From Planctomycetota bacterium (GTDB lineage: Bacteria > Planctomycetota > Planctomycetia > Planctomycetales > Planctomycetaceae), in contig JAQBWV010000028.1 of assembly GCA_027624335.1 (NCBI GenBank), positions 1 to 41,738 of the forward strand: a DNA stretch of 41,738 bases, read 5' to 3'. The notes beneath the pieces are model-generated. The model did not search any database. It was not told the DNA's origin and saw only the letters and a program-made list of their open reading frames with translations. Of this stretch, positions 9,878 through 18,406 are shown one piece after another. Position 1 is the stretch's first letter. Each line of letters opens with the position of its first letter. Position numbers and translations under genes: made by a program.

Positions 9878-10420
9878 TCAACGCTGCCCAGGCACGGGAG
9901 GTGTGGGCGGGCCGGATGGTTTCGGTGCCGGTTGATTGCTTCGCACGCCGTAGTCCTTCATCAGGTGGTGTAGCGTGGTCTCAAGCCGCTCCATCCTGTA
10001 GATCAGATCGTGGCTGTGATAGCGGTTTCGAGACGACCAGTGCTCGATGTCCTCTTCGATGTGATGAAACAGCTTGTCCATGTCGTGCAAATCCTGCGCG
10101 ATATGATCCTCGTTGTTCGTCCTGCCGTGAACATCGTCATGCGCGAGGTCGTGGATGTGGATAGCGTCTTGCAGGACAGAGTACATTTCACGGTAGGTCT
10201 CGCGAAAACCTCGCTCATGCTGATAGTTGTCATGCATCTCCCAGCAGACAGTATTGGCCTCTCGTCGGAGCCGATCTGCCAGGGTGTCCACATGATGTCT
10301 CGCACCAAACGTGTACTGGGTCCGATCTGAATTGTGAGTGTAATCGGTCTGCGCGAGTGCAATACCGCTTCCATGAACGCCAAGAACGGCGACAGCCACC
10401 ATCGAGCATAGATACTTCAT
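9878..10420 (-). CDS. Small secreted His-rich protein of unknown function
   Basis: I do not recognise this family. It is a 180-residue protein with a clear signal peptide (MKYLCSMVAVAVLGVHGSG, cleavage near IALAQ). The mature part is mainly helical and very rich in histidine (about 18 His), spread as HH, HxH and HxxxxH motifs (for example HIHDLAHDDVHGR and YHSHDLIYR). It ends in a Pro-rich tail (PKPSGPPTPPVPGQR). The ATG at 10420 is preceded by AGGAAC and fits the signal peptide; a longer open frame reaching 10495 adds residues without features. The His pattern could mean periplasmic metal binding, but that is inference. Planctomycetes encode many small secreted helical proteins without known roles. 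Confidence 0.7.
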   Translation of the reverse strand: MKYLCSMVAVAVLGVHGSGIALAQTDYTHNSDRTQYTFGARHHVDTLADRLRREANTVCWEMHDNYQHERGFRETYREMYSVLQDAIHIHDLAHDDVHGRTNNEDHIAQDLHDMDKLFHHIEEDIEHWSSRNRYHSHDLIYRMERLETTLHHLMKDYGVRSNQPAPKPSGPPTPPVPGQR

Positions 10421-10825
10421 GTTCCTGACCCTTTGTGTTGAATGATTAGCGTGATGCCGTCTTCGGTCGACTTCTAACTCGGTAAAGCTGATCACACCCT
10501 GCCGTTCAGGCCGACTGGAAGTTGAATGTCGACTCCGATCGTAAGCTTCCTATCACCCGGTTCAGTTGCTTTCCGAAAGCAGTGTGCCACGACGCGAGTC
10601 TATCAAGCCGAAGGAACGCAACATTGATGCCGGTTCATCCAGGCGAACTTGTAAGTCGCATTTTGATTAAGGGTTACAGTTTGCGGTTGATCTCGACTGA
10701 AGATTCGGCGTGTCATCGCGATGACGACGCGTGTCGCGAATGTGATCAACCTGCCAGGACACTTCACGGATTCAGTTGCCACCAGGGCGAACATCACAAA
10801 ACAGAAAAACAGAAGAGGTGTCACA
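10421..10825. other. Divergent intergenic region without a supported gene
   Basis: About 400 bp between the divergently transcribed His-rich and GNAT genes. It must hold both promoters, but I could not assign convincing -35/-10 boxes. One plus-strand open frame crosses it and runs on through the acetyltransferase gene in another frame; I read it as a shadow. Confidence 0.5.
10811..10818 (+). promoter_or_regulatory. Ribosome binding site that fixes the GTG start of the GNAT gene
   Basis: AGAAGAGG lies 7 bases before the GTG at 10826. It is one of the few strong Shine-Dalgarno sites in the window, and the GNAT fold begins immediately after that GTG. The upstream in-frame ATG at 10721 would add 35 residues with no domain content. 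Confidence 0.7.
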
Positions 10826-11293
10826 GTGCCAGAGCTTCAATTCACCATTCGCGCTGCAACGATCAACGATGCAGAAACGATTGTCGAGTTCAACTGCCGA
10901 CTGGCTGCCGAATCAGAGGACAAGCGACTAAATCCAGAGACAGTTCGCCTGGGGGTGCATGCGTTGCTGAGCGACGCTCGCCGAGGTCGCTACTTTCTGG
11001 CCTGTACCGGTGCAGGTCGTATCGCCGGACAATTGATGCACACCTTCGAGTGGAGCGACTGGCGGAACGGCGACATCTGGTGGTTGCAAAGCGTCTACGT
11101 GGATCCGGAATTCCGCAGGCAGGGCATCTTCCGGAAACTTTCGCAGCATCTGGAACAGCTCGCCGAATCGTCACCTGGTGTCGTCGGTTTGCGGTTGTAT
11201 GTTGAGAATGAAAACCACCACGCTCAGGCCACGTATCAATCCCTCGGCTTTACAGAACCGGGATATCGGGTCATGGAGCGACTATTCGGATAA
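10826..11293 (+). CDS. GNAT-family N-acetyltransferase
   Basis: A 155-residue acetyl-CoA-dependent N-acyltransferase of the GNAT fold. The N-terminal strand and helix (FTIRAATINDAETIVEFN) start right after the GTG. The central strand and pyrophosphate-binding loop are LQSVYVDPEFRRQGIFRKL, containing the R/Q-x-x-G-x motif A for CoA. The C-terminal strand LRLYVENENHHAQATYQSLGF carries the Asn-x-x-A-x-x-x-Y-x-x-x-G-F motif B. The length is normal for a single-domain GNAT. The acceptor substrate is unknown. A decayed transposase fragment follows 15 bp downstream on the other strand. Confidence 0.88.
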   Translation: MPELQFTIRAATINDAETIVEFNCRLAAESEDKRLNPETVRLGVHALLSDARRGRYFLACTGAGRIAGQLMHTFEWSDWRNGDIWWLQSVYVDPEFRRQGIFRKLSQHLEQLAESSPGVVGLRLYVENENHHAQATYQSLGFTEPGYRVMERLFG

Positions 11294-11308
11294 CACCAAA
11301 GTTGGCGT

Positions 11309-11718
11309 TCAGTATTCCGGTGGGCAGCGTCCTCTGTTTCGGTAGTGGCAGCGTCTGGCATGTTGCTGGTGGCGTCGTCTCCAGTCGGACCATGTGAGCA
11401 TCTGGTGCAGCGAGATGTGGCGTGGGAACGCGGCGTCGAGTGATGAGTCAGAGTGCTTCTGAGGCAGTTACCGGAATCAGATCGGTACTGCTTTGCTGGG
11501 GTGGTCGATGGTGTCTGGCTACGGATCACTGCCAGTGTTGCGTAAGCCAGCATCGACAGGGCCGGATAACCGCGTCGCGAGAAATTCGGTTGTTTGACGC
11601 ACGCGCATCTACTCATTGGCCGAAGCGTTCGCCGGTGCCAAAGATCTCCGATTGCGACGTCGATTCCGGCCACGCAGCGACTGACAAGGCAGCGGTCAGC
11701 AATTCTAACCGGCGGCAA
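11309..11718 (-). pseudogene. Frameshifted C-terminal remnant of an IS701-like (DDE) transposase
   Basis: Three consecutive pieces in three reading frames resemble the C-terminal end of IS701-type transposases. First is a helix SRRGYPALSMLAYATLAVIR (around 11540-11600), like the usual YRHITLALLAHAFLAVVR. Next is DLIPVTASEAL (around 11470-11500), like the ELIPLTVPEVRRL segment. Last is WSDWRRRHQQHARRCHYRNRG (around 11330-11395), like the conserved basic tail, ending at a TGA at 11309-11311. An internal stop and at least two frameshifts rule out a working protein. No N-terminal DDE catalytic portion and no terminal inverted repeats could be found. The identification rests on recalled family consensus, not on a search. 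Confidence 0.55.
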
Positions 11719-12279
11719 TATCCCGGAGTTTCGGACGGCTGTGTCAGTTGGATGCGGAAGAGTGAATGTTGAATCTGCTGGAAATTCCTCACATTGCAGC
11801 GTTCACCCTTTCTGCTTGGCCGAATTCGCTTCCAACACATCCTGCCGACGAAGTAGTTTCGCAACTTTTGAAACGAGTCCGGAGTATGTGCTCATAGTCA
11901 CCTCAACATTCGGATCATTACTGCACTATTCGATATTCGCCTACGTGCTCACTCTGGACGAAAATCGATTGATTCGCGTCCTCCCGGCAAGCCTGCCTCA
12001 ACGTGTCTTGCGGAATTGCTAGCGTGGTTATTTTCCGGATCCGGGAAAACCACCTTGGCTGGACGAAGACATCGCGACATTCCGGGAACTCTGACACCTG
12101 GCCGTTTAAGCTTCAACTACCAGATGCGTCACGACCTCGTCTGCCGAAGTTCGAAACCGGTACAATGAGAGTCCGCCCATAGAGTCCCGGCATCTTCCGA
12201 CGAGACAACGACATTTGCAAAGCGCGTACCACAACCGCAGTCATTCAACCAGGCGTCGCGTATCTCAGTTGCGGAGACG
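11719..12279. other. Gene-poor stretch between the transposase remnant and the beta-helix gene
   Basis: About 560 bp, locally less GC-rich than the genes. The short open frames on both strands have no recognisable features, signal peptides or ribosome binding sites. It may be further decayed mobile-element DNA, but no transposase-like residues are visible here. Confidence 0.5.
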
Positions 12280-13947
12280 TCAGCGTTTCTGATCCGTCTG
12301 CGATGGCCGGTCAAGCTGGTTGTTGCCGACTCCGGCTGGCACGCCGTTGATGGTCGCGATCTGAGCCTTCTGATCCAACGAGACCACCGTGTTGTCGCTG
12401 ATGATCGGTGACTCCGATGGCTGGCTGATCACAATCGCCACTTGATGGAAGTCACTGATTCTGTTCCCACTGATCACGGTTTCAGCTTCGGAAGCGTGTA
12501 GGGCATGACGCCAGTTGGAAATGGTATTTCCCGACATGGCGACCTTTGCCCCTTTCAATGCCCAGACGGCAAAGTTCGGTGGTCCGGTTCTTCGCAGTGA
12601 CAGCCCGAGGAACTCGTTGTTGACCGCCCGCACGGTTCCAGCCACTCGAATGCCGGCCACTCCTTCTCCGCTGATGACGTTGTTCGTGAACGTCGCGTCA
12701 GCACCCGCAAAGACCATCACAATCGGCGGCAAACCTCCCTTCCGTGAAAGCTCATTCCCCCACAAATTGACCGTCCATCCCGGATTAATACCGACGGCCA
12801 CCAGCGTATTGTCGATCACTCGATTGTTCAGCACTGACGATCGACCGGACTCGCAGGCCGCAAAGCCAATTCCCGACTTCCCGTTGTGGTGGCAGTAGTT
12901 CCCGATCAGGATTGTGTTCGCATTGCTCATTTGCCCGATCCCGGTCTCTCCATTCTCGTAGCATTCGTTGCCGATGATCGTCGGCGTCGCGTGAGTGCGT
13001 GAACCGATCCCTGCCAGCCGGTTTCTGTAACATCGGTTGCCGCGAATGATCGGCGCCGATTCTTCACGCGCCCCGATTCCTGCCATGTCGTTTTCGTAGC
13101 AATCATTGTTCTCGATCACCGGACGTGTCGTGTCTCCGGTGCGGACGCCAATGCCGGCTCGGCGATTCCTGTAACAGCGATTGTCGCGAACGATCGGTTG
13201 CGACCCTTCACTGATGCCGATCCCGGCGCGGACGTTGCCGTAACACTGGTTGCGGATGACCAGCGGACTGGCATTGTCGTGCCCGATGCCTGCGTAGAAG
13301 TTTTCGAAGCACTTGTTCTCTTCAACAATCGCCGTGGACTTCTTCATGCAGCCGATTCCGCCACCCATATTGCGATAGCAGACGTTTTGAAACACGTGCG
13401 GCGAGCAGCGTTTTCCTTCCGACCCTTGAATCGCAATACCGCTGTAGCCGATGTGATGGACGATGTTGTTTCTGATGACGCACGTAACGCCGATGACTCC
13501 GATGCCTGCCGTGCCGGGTTGGCCGATTGGTTCGTGAGCCTGCTCTTCACCCTGTGTCTTGTAGTGCTTACTCCATTCCGCGTCGTCATACGTCCCCACG
13601 TTGGTGACAGTAAAGCCGTCGAGTGTGGCTCCCTCGGCCATCGCGACGCCGGGTCCATCGCCGATCTCACCGCCACCATCGATGACCGTCGCCTCGGCAC
13701 GTTTCAGACCTGTGTCCCCTGGTTGGTCATCACCCACACTTCGCACAGTCATTGCCGGCTTCAGGCGAATCCGTTCTTTGTAGGTGCCCGCGGCAACGAG
13801 CACCACATCGCCGACGGCGGCAGCATCAATCGCCGCCTGAATTGACTTGTGGTCATCAGGAACCCGTATCTCACCGGCAATGATCAACTCTATTCCGGCC
13901 GACATGACCACAAGACCGGCAAACGCGACAACCAGTGACTGTTTCAT
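12280..13947 (-). CDS. Secreted right-handed parallel beta-helix protein (NosD/PbH1-like) with a cysteine ladder
   Basis: A 555-residue exported protein. The signal peptide (MKQSLVVAFAGLVVMSAG) is followed by the classic entry of NosD/pectin-lyase-like helices (IRVPDDHKSIQAAIDAAAVGDVVLVAAGTYKERI). About 15 coils of 22-25 residues follow. In the middle, eight consecutive coils share N-x-C-[YFH]-x-N-x-x-x-G-I-G, so eight Cys and many Asn stack on one face. Such folds bind or cut polysaccharides, or act as repeat scaffolds; NosD itself assists copper-centre assembly in N2O reductase. No catalytic residues can be assigned. It lies 49 bp after the propeller-SUMF1 gene on the same strand and is probably the last gene of the ArsR-led run. 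Confidence 0.85.
   Translation of the reverse strand: MKQSLVVAFAGLVVMSAGIELIIAGEIRVPDDHKSIQAAIDAAAVGDVVLVAAGTYKERIRLKPAMTVRSVGDDQPGDTGLKRAEATVIDGGGEIGDGPGVAMAEGATLDGFTVTNVGTYDDAEWSKHYKTQGEEQAHEPIGQPGTAGIGVIGVTCVIRNNIVHHIGYSGIAIQGSEGKRCSPHVFQNVCYRNMGGGIGCMKKSTAIVEENKCFENFYAGIGHDNASPLVIRNQCYGNVRAGIGISEGSQPIVRDNRCYRNRRAGIGVRTGDTTRPVIENNDCYENDMAGIGAREESAPIIRGNRCYRNRLAGIGSRTHATPTIIGNECYENGETGIGQMSNANTILIGNYCHHNGKSGIGFAACESGRSSVLNNRVIDNTLVAVGINPGWTVNLWGNELSRKGGLPPIVMVFAGADATFTNNVISGEGVAGIRVAGTVRAVNNEFLGLSLRRTGPPNFAVWALKGAKVAMSGNTISNWRHALHASEAETVISGNRISDFHQVAIVISQPSESPIISDNTVVSLDQKAQIATINGVPAGVGNNQLDRPSQTDQKR
12892..13380 (-). repeat. Degenerate tandem repeats of about 69 bp encoding Cys-bearing beta-helix coils
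   Basis: Eight protein repeats with N-x-C-[YFH]-x-N lie inside the beta-helix gene. Cys-to-Cys spacings are 23, 22, 23, 25, 23, 23 and 23 residues, which gives the 162 codons between the first and last Cys. DNA identity between units is moderate, so the array is conserved mainly at protein level. Confidence 0.75.
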
Positions 13948-13996
13948 AATGTCTCGCTTTCAACGATTTACGCAGGCCCAACCGCCTGCAGTCGAG

Positions 13997-16951
13997 TTAT
14001 TTCAGATTGATAACCGGTCGAAATCCAAAGTCGAGAATCCACGCGGTAACCCCGTCGCCATCGCCTGATGGATGAAAGAAGCGGCGATAGCCTGACCGGG
14101 CGTATTGGCCGTATCGAAACCACGAGCCTCCTCGAAGCACTCGGAAGCGACCGTTCATGGCGCCGGTCGGATCGGCGAGTGGCGAGTCGAAATAAAAGTC
14201 CTTGTCGTACCAGTCCGAGCACCATTCCCAGACGCCACCATGCATGTCATACAGACCCCACTGGTTCGGCTTCCTGGTGCCGGTATCGTGGTATCGAAAC
14301 TGGCCATCGGCACCAGGCCACTCTTTGTTACCGGCAAACAGAGCGTATTCGTTGAGCAGTGTTTCGTCATTTCCGAAGCTGAATTCGGTCTGGCTACCCG
14401 CTCGGCAGGCGTACTCCCATTGCGCTTCTGTCGGCAACGCATACGCTGTATCGGAGTCCTTCTTCCTGGCTGCGGCGAGAAACTGCTGGCACTCCTGCCA
14501 ACTGATACCTCGCATCGCCTTCTTCGGTCCGACCATTTCATTGGGAGTCTTGCGCCAGTCGACGAGTCGTGGATGTGGTCCCATCACCGCTTCCCACTGC
14601 GGTTCCGTGATTTCGTACTTCGCCATGTAGAACGGTTTCGAAATCACGGTGCGATGCAGCGGCCGCTCGTCATCTGGTCCCTGCGTTGACCCCATCAGGA
14701 ATGAACCCGCTGGGATCAGCACAAACTCTATGCTGACTTTGTCATCAAGCTGGACTGTCAACTCTTTCGGAAAGTCTTCCGTTTTGGCCGACTCCGTTAG
14801 AGCGGCGTTCACTTCCGGCGAGTCGAATCCCGGATCACGCAGCGTTGATCTTCGCTCGGCGTCTGGATCGACCGCCGGCACAACGCCGGACGCTCCGCCG
14901 ATCACCATCGCCACTCGGAACCCCATGTGCGGATGCTGGGTTGACCGCTGCGTAATCCGCATGCGATAGGCTGAATCTCCTCCCCACCGACCCCAGTCAA
15001 ACGAACTACCACGGATGATTCGTCGCTGGTCGTTCTTTTCACTTTGCTGAGCCGGACCGGTCGGATCGTTGAGCGGCATCTCTTTGTACGACAGCCGGTG
15101 CCACCAGTCACCGACGTATTCCCAGACGTTACCGTGCATGTCGTACAGACCGAACGCGTTCGGCTTGCCTTGACCAACCGCACGGGGAAGCTCGTGCTTG
15201 GCCTGAGCACCGTCGGACCACCATGCGTACTCGTGTGCCACCTTTTCGACGTCTGCATAACTGCCGAAATGCCAGGGAGTCGTCGTGCCCGCCCGGCAAC
15301 CGTATTCCCATTCGGCTTCGGTCGGCAACCGGTATTCGCGTCCTTCTTTTTTACTGAGCCACTTGCAGAACTCGACGCAATCGTCCCAGCACAGATGTAG
15401 AACCGGTTCGTCATCTTTCTGCTTCAGCGGCGGACGTCGCCAGGCCATCGGCTTTTGCCAGGTCGACATTGCTCGGCCACCCTTGTACGGCTTGCCGTGG
15501 TTCAGTCCCTGTTCGGCTTCCGTTTTGTAGCCGCTGTCCTCAACAAACTGCCGGAACTGTCCGACGGTGACTTCCGTTGCTCCCATGTAGAATGGCTTCG
15601 TGATTCGAATCTGCCGTGCCGGCATCATCAGCATTGACCACGCAATCATCCCGCCTTCGTTCTTCTTCATCGTCTCATCACGGCGAATGACGTCGAGCAG
15701 TTCGTCAAACTGTTCCTCCGTACGTCCCATCGTGAAGTCGCCCGGCGGAACCAGCGACAGTTTCAAGCCGATCGAATTGGTCGTCTCAATCGGCTGGCCG
15801 ATGCGCGCTGACCATACTTCCCGAATCTCAGCCACCGCGTCAGCCGACAACGGAGCCTTCGCCAGCAACGGATCAGCGGCTTCAACCCCAACAGAATTGA
15901 CACTGCCAGCCACCGACGGTGCTTTCGGAACGGGCGACTCCGCGGGCACTGCCACATCTTCCGGCCCACGGCTGGTGGCATAGCCGATCCGAATGGCCTG
16001 ATCCTGCTCCGACTTGTCCGACACTTCAATCCGACTCGCTGCGTACCAGACGTGGAACCGGTCGTTCATCCACAGAACGTCGAGGCCCAGAGTCGAGCCA
16101 CTGTCCCAGGCGCCTTTGTCGCCAGCGTCGAGAATTGAGTTGGCTGCAGACTTTGTCCACCTGACGCCGTCAGCCGAATGAGCCACCCCGATCTTCCAGC
16201 CGCGACTGCTGCCGCCGAGGTGAAACATGTAATAGCGCTCGCCAACTTTGAGCACGACCGGTCCCGCGTGAGAGGTCTCGTCGTAATCGCCCTTCTTTCC
16301 GAGCGGTAAAACTGGCTGAGGATTCTTCGTCCACGCAACTCCGTCCGCAGACGTCGCCTGGAAAACACGAAACGACTTGCCTTGCCGACCGACGTACCAC
16401 ATGACGTAACGATCGTCGAATTTCCGGATGCACGGATCCATGCTTCCCCCGATGCCGCGCATGACCGGTGCAGTACCGTGCCGCTTCCAGTCCACTCCGT
16501 CTGCGGATGTCGCCAGCCCAAATCCACCGCCGTTGCCCGAGCCACTGTAGATCATCGACAGCCGGCCACCGTCATTCAGGACGTAAGGCATTGTGACCGC
16601 GTTGCTGTCCCAGCTTCCGGTCGGTCCCTGCGGCAACACTGGATTCGATTTCGATCGCTGCCAGTTGATTCCGTTTCCGGATGTCGCCAGACCAATGCGC
16701 CACGAGTTGTTCGTACCGGCTCCCATGTAATAAAGATGCAGCCTGCCTCCGACATCCACGATGCTGAAGCAGCCGCAACCTTTGTCGTCCCACTGCCCGG
16801 CCGCACCGACATCGAGCACCGGATTTCCAGAATGTTTCACGAGACGCTCGGCCTGTCGCAGCACGCGATCGTGGTCGAGTTCTCCCGCAACAAGAGGAAC
16901 CACGGTGAGGACCACGATTATCAACGAGCAATAGTCAACTCGCTTGCGCAT
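13997..16951 (-). CDS. Secreted fusion: five-bladed beta-propeller (GH43/GH32-like) plus two SUMF1/FGE-sulfatase domains
   Basis: 984 residues from the ATG at 16951, which has GGGAG 8 bases upstream; the frame opens 12 codons earlier. After a signal peptide (CSLIIVVLTVVPLVAG) come five propeller repeats (about residues 35-340). Each has NPVL..G..G.WD, a Tyr/Trp-rich strand (LHLYYMGAG, MIYSGSG, VMWYVGR, YYMFHLGG, HVWYAAS) and S/T-x-D/N-G-x-x-W. This is the arabinanase/levansucrase-type fold. Two SUMF1 domains follow, at about 394-680 and 732-984, each with an RLPTEAEWEYGCRAG- or LPTEAQWEYACRAG-type motif and YDMHGNVWE/GGVWEW. Both lack the active-site Cys pair after R-G-G/S-S (they read GSSFDWGRW and GGSWFRYGQ). 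They are therefore not true formylglycine-generating enzymes and may be lectin-like or structural. It sits 54 bp after a SUMF1 gene. Confidence 0.85.
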   Translation of the reverse strand: MRKRVDYCSLIIVVLTVVPLVAGELDHDRVLRQAERLVKHSGNPVLDVGAAGQWDDKGCGCFSIVDVGGRLHLYYMGAGTNNSWRIGLATSGNGINWQRSKSNPVLPQGPTGSWDSNAVTMPYVLNDGGRLSMIYSGSGNGGGFGLATSADGVDWKRHGTAPVMRGIGGSMDPCIRKFDDRYVMWYVGRQGKSFRVFQATSADGVAWTKNPQPVLPLGKKGDYDETSHAGPVVLKVGERYYMFHLGGSSRGWKIGVAHSADGVRWTKSAANSILDAGDKGAWDSGSTLGLDVLWMNDRFHVWYAASRIEVSDKSEQDQAIRIGYATSRGPEDVAVPAESPVPKAPSVAGSVNSVGVEAADPLLAKAPLSADAVAEIREVWSARIGQPIETTNSIGLKLSLVPPGDFTMGRTEEQFDELLDVIRRDETMKKNEGGMIAWSMLMMPARQIRITKPFYMGATEVTVGQFRQFVEDSGYKTEAEQGLNHGKPYKGGRAMSTWQKPMAWRRPPLKQKDDEPVLHLCWDDCVEFCKWLSKKEGREYRLPTEAEWEYGCRAGTTTPWHFGSYADVEKVAHEYAWWSDGAQAKHELPRAVGQGKPNAFGLYDMHGNVWEYVGDWWHRLSYKEMPLNDPTGPAQQSEKNDQRRIIRGSSFDWGRWGGDSAYRMRITQRSTQHPHMGFRVAMVIGGASGVVPAVDPDAERRSTLRDPGFDSPEVNAALTESAKTEDFPKELTVQLDDKVSIEFVLIPAGSFLMGSTQGPDDERPLHRTVISKPFYMAKYEITEPQWEAVMGPHPRLVDWRKTPNEMVGPKKAMRGISWQECQQFLAAARKKDSDTAYALPTEAQWEYACRAGSQTEFSFGNDETLLNEYALFAGNKEWPGADGQFRYHDTGTRKPNQWGLYDMHGGVWEWCSDWYDKDFYFDSPLADPTGAMNGRFRVLRGGSWFRYGQYARSGYRRFFHPSGDGDGVTAWILDFGFRPVINLK

Positions 16952-17005
16952 CACATCATCTCCCATCGAAACACAGCATCGCTTCAACTCATCCGGCTTC
17001 AGCAG

Positions 17006-18232
17006 TTACTTCCCGGTAACCGCCTTCTGGTCGCCAGATTCGGGTTCGAGACTTCGGACGCAACGAAAGCTGACTCCCGCCGAAGCATCTTCAAACGGTC
17101 CGCGACCGTGTCGCTTCGTGCAGGTCAGGTACTCCGCCCGGTTCGTTTTGCACCAGCCTTTGAACATGACGCGATACTTGAACCACGTGTCTGGCAGAAA
17201 GCCGTTCTCCGGCCCCTGCGGATCAATCGCCACGCCGCCGGGTGGAGCCTTCCGGTACGTCGAATTGTCGAAGTAATCAGCGACCCATTCGGCCGAGTTG
17301 CCGACCATCTGACAGACACCTTCGGGAGTCGCGCTTTCTGGAAATCGATCGACCGAAACTGTGTGCGGATACTGAACGGGAAAGTCAGCTCGTGTCTCAT
17401 CGGGTGGTTCATTGCCCCACGGGTACTTGCGACCGTCTTTGCCACCGGCCGCGTATTCCCATTCCGCTTCGGTCGGTAGACGTTTCCCTGCCCAGGCTGC
17501 GTAACCTTTCGCCTGATACCAGTTGACCAGCACGACCGGATTTCTCGCTAACGAGCGGTCGGCGGGAACGAACTTCCCGGAGTCTTTCCCAAACACAGAC
17601 TTACCGATCCGTAGATTCCACGGAGTTCTATAGCCAGCATTGCCGTCGTTGAGAAAGCGACAGTAGTCCTCGTTGGTGACCTTGAACCTGTCGATGTGGA
17701 ACGAGGAAATACGAACCTGATAGCGGTCGCCGCGTGACGGCTTCTGATCCTCACTAATCCCGCCACCCGTCGAGTCCCAGAACTCGCCCGTCCGAGTGAA
17801 CTCGCCGCCTTCGATCAGAATCATCCCTTCCGTACCAGCCAGTTGACCTTCTTTGCCGCGAACAGGAATCGTGTCCGGCTCCACACCGTTTTCTTCCAGC
17901 GTGACATTCATCTGGTTCGTCACCAGATTTCGAGCAACCGCCGGATTAGAAACCATGGCCTGAATACGCTGACGGGATTCAGGACTCTCAACCCACAGCC
18001 TCAGACCGGCTGCATCGACATACAGATCGGAATTGATTTTCGAACGGTCCACGACATCGATCGTGATCTGAGGACCGTTGAGCCCCGCAATAACTCGTCC
18101 GAGATACGTTCTGTCGGACGGCGCGGTGGCAACTTCCGGCTCCGCCGCCGACGCGAGTTGAAACGGAACAAGCATCAGCACGGAGTTGAGGATAATGCGC
18201 TGACGAGTCTGGCTGTGTTGAAGCGGTTTCAT
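17006..18232 (-). CDS. Secreted SUMF1/FGE-sulfatase-domain protein, second of a paralogous pair
   Basis: 408 residues, exported by an N-terminal signal peptide (NSVLMLVPFQLASA). The ATG is preceded by GGGGGAG at 5 bases. An N-terminal domain of about 130 residues (VVDRSKINSDLYVDAAGLRLWVES) is shared with the next gene upstream and is unknown to me. The SUMF1 domain follows: GMILIEGGEFTRTGEF, FHIDRFKVTNEDYCRFL, RLPTEAEWEYAAGG, YPWGNE and MVGNSAEWVADY. The end reads FKGWCKTNRAEYLTCTKRH, then GVSFRCVRS. Two Cys are present here, but ten residues apart rather than the C-x4-C of formylglycine-generating enzyme. Sulfatase activation is therefore doubtful. No sulfatase gene is in the window. Confidence 0.85.
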   Translation of the reverse strand: MKPLQHSQTRQRIILNSVLMLVPFQLASAAEPEVATAPSDRTYLGRVIAGLNGPQITIDVVDRSKINSDLYVDAAGLRLWVESPESRQRIQAMVSNPAVARNLVTNQMNVTLEENGVEPDTIPVRGKEGQLAGTEGMILIEGGEFTRTGEFWDSTGGGISEDQKPSRGDRYQVRISSFHIDRFKVTNEDYCRFLNDGNAGYRTPWNLRIGKSVFGKDSGKFVPADRSLARNPVVLVNWYQAKGYAAWAGKRLPTEAEWEYAAGGKDGRKYPWGNEPPDETRADFPVQYPHTVSVDRFPESATPEGVCQMVGNSAEWVADYFDNSTYRKAPPGGVAIDPQGPENGFLPDTWFKYRVMFKGWCKTNRAEYLTCTKRHGRGPFEDASAGVSFRCVRSLEPESGDQKAVTGK

Positions 18233-18375
18233 GCTTGCTCCCCCGTATTTTTTTCGAAGTTCGCTATCACACCTTTGAACATTGCGAATGAATCATCGCT
18301 CAGCTTCCTTGAACTGAAGTCGTCCCCGGACTGCGTTGCGATGCGACGTGGAAAGTTGGTCGATGACAAATCATT

Positions 18376-18392
18376 GAGTGCGGACCGCACTC
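18376..18392 (-). terminator. Perfect hairpin between the two SUMF1 genes
   Basis: GAGTGCGG and CCGCACTC are separated by one base, 14 bp after the stop of the upstream SUMF1 gene, within a 174-bp gap. No T-run follows on the minus strand. It may partly terminate or process the operon transcript, or protect the mRNA end. This is a structural observation only. Confidence 0.4.
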
Positions 18393-18406
18393 GAAGGTCG
18401 TCAGTG

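Noticed and set aside
10522..11205. 227-codon plus-strand frame including HPGELVSRILIKGYSL, faintly like a HigA antitoxin start
   Set aside because: Only about 15 residues resemble HigA, no helix-turn-helix follows, and most of the frame is a shadow of the GNAT gene.
11422..12022. Two overlapping plus-strand frames in the gene-poor region
   Set aside because: Both are shadows over the transposase remnant or featureless; Cys/Ser/Arg-rich composition is typical of non-coding frames here.
12892..13380. Regularly spaced repeats considered as a CRISPR-like array
   Set aside because: Unit period of about 69 bp with no identical direct repeats and in-frame protein periodicity; it encodes beta-helix coils.
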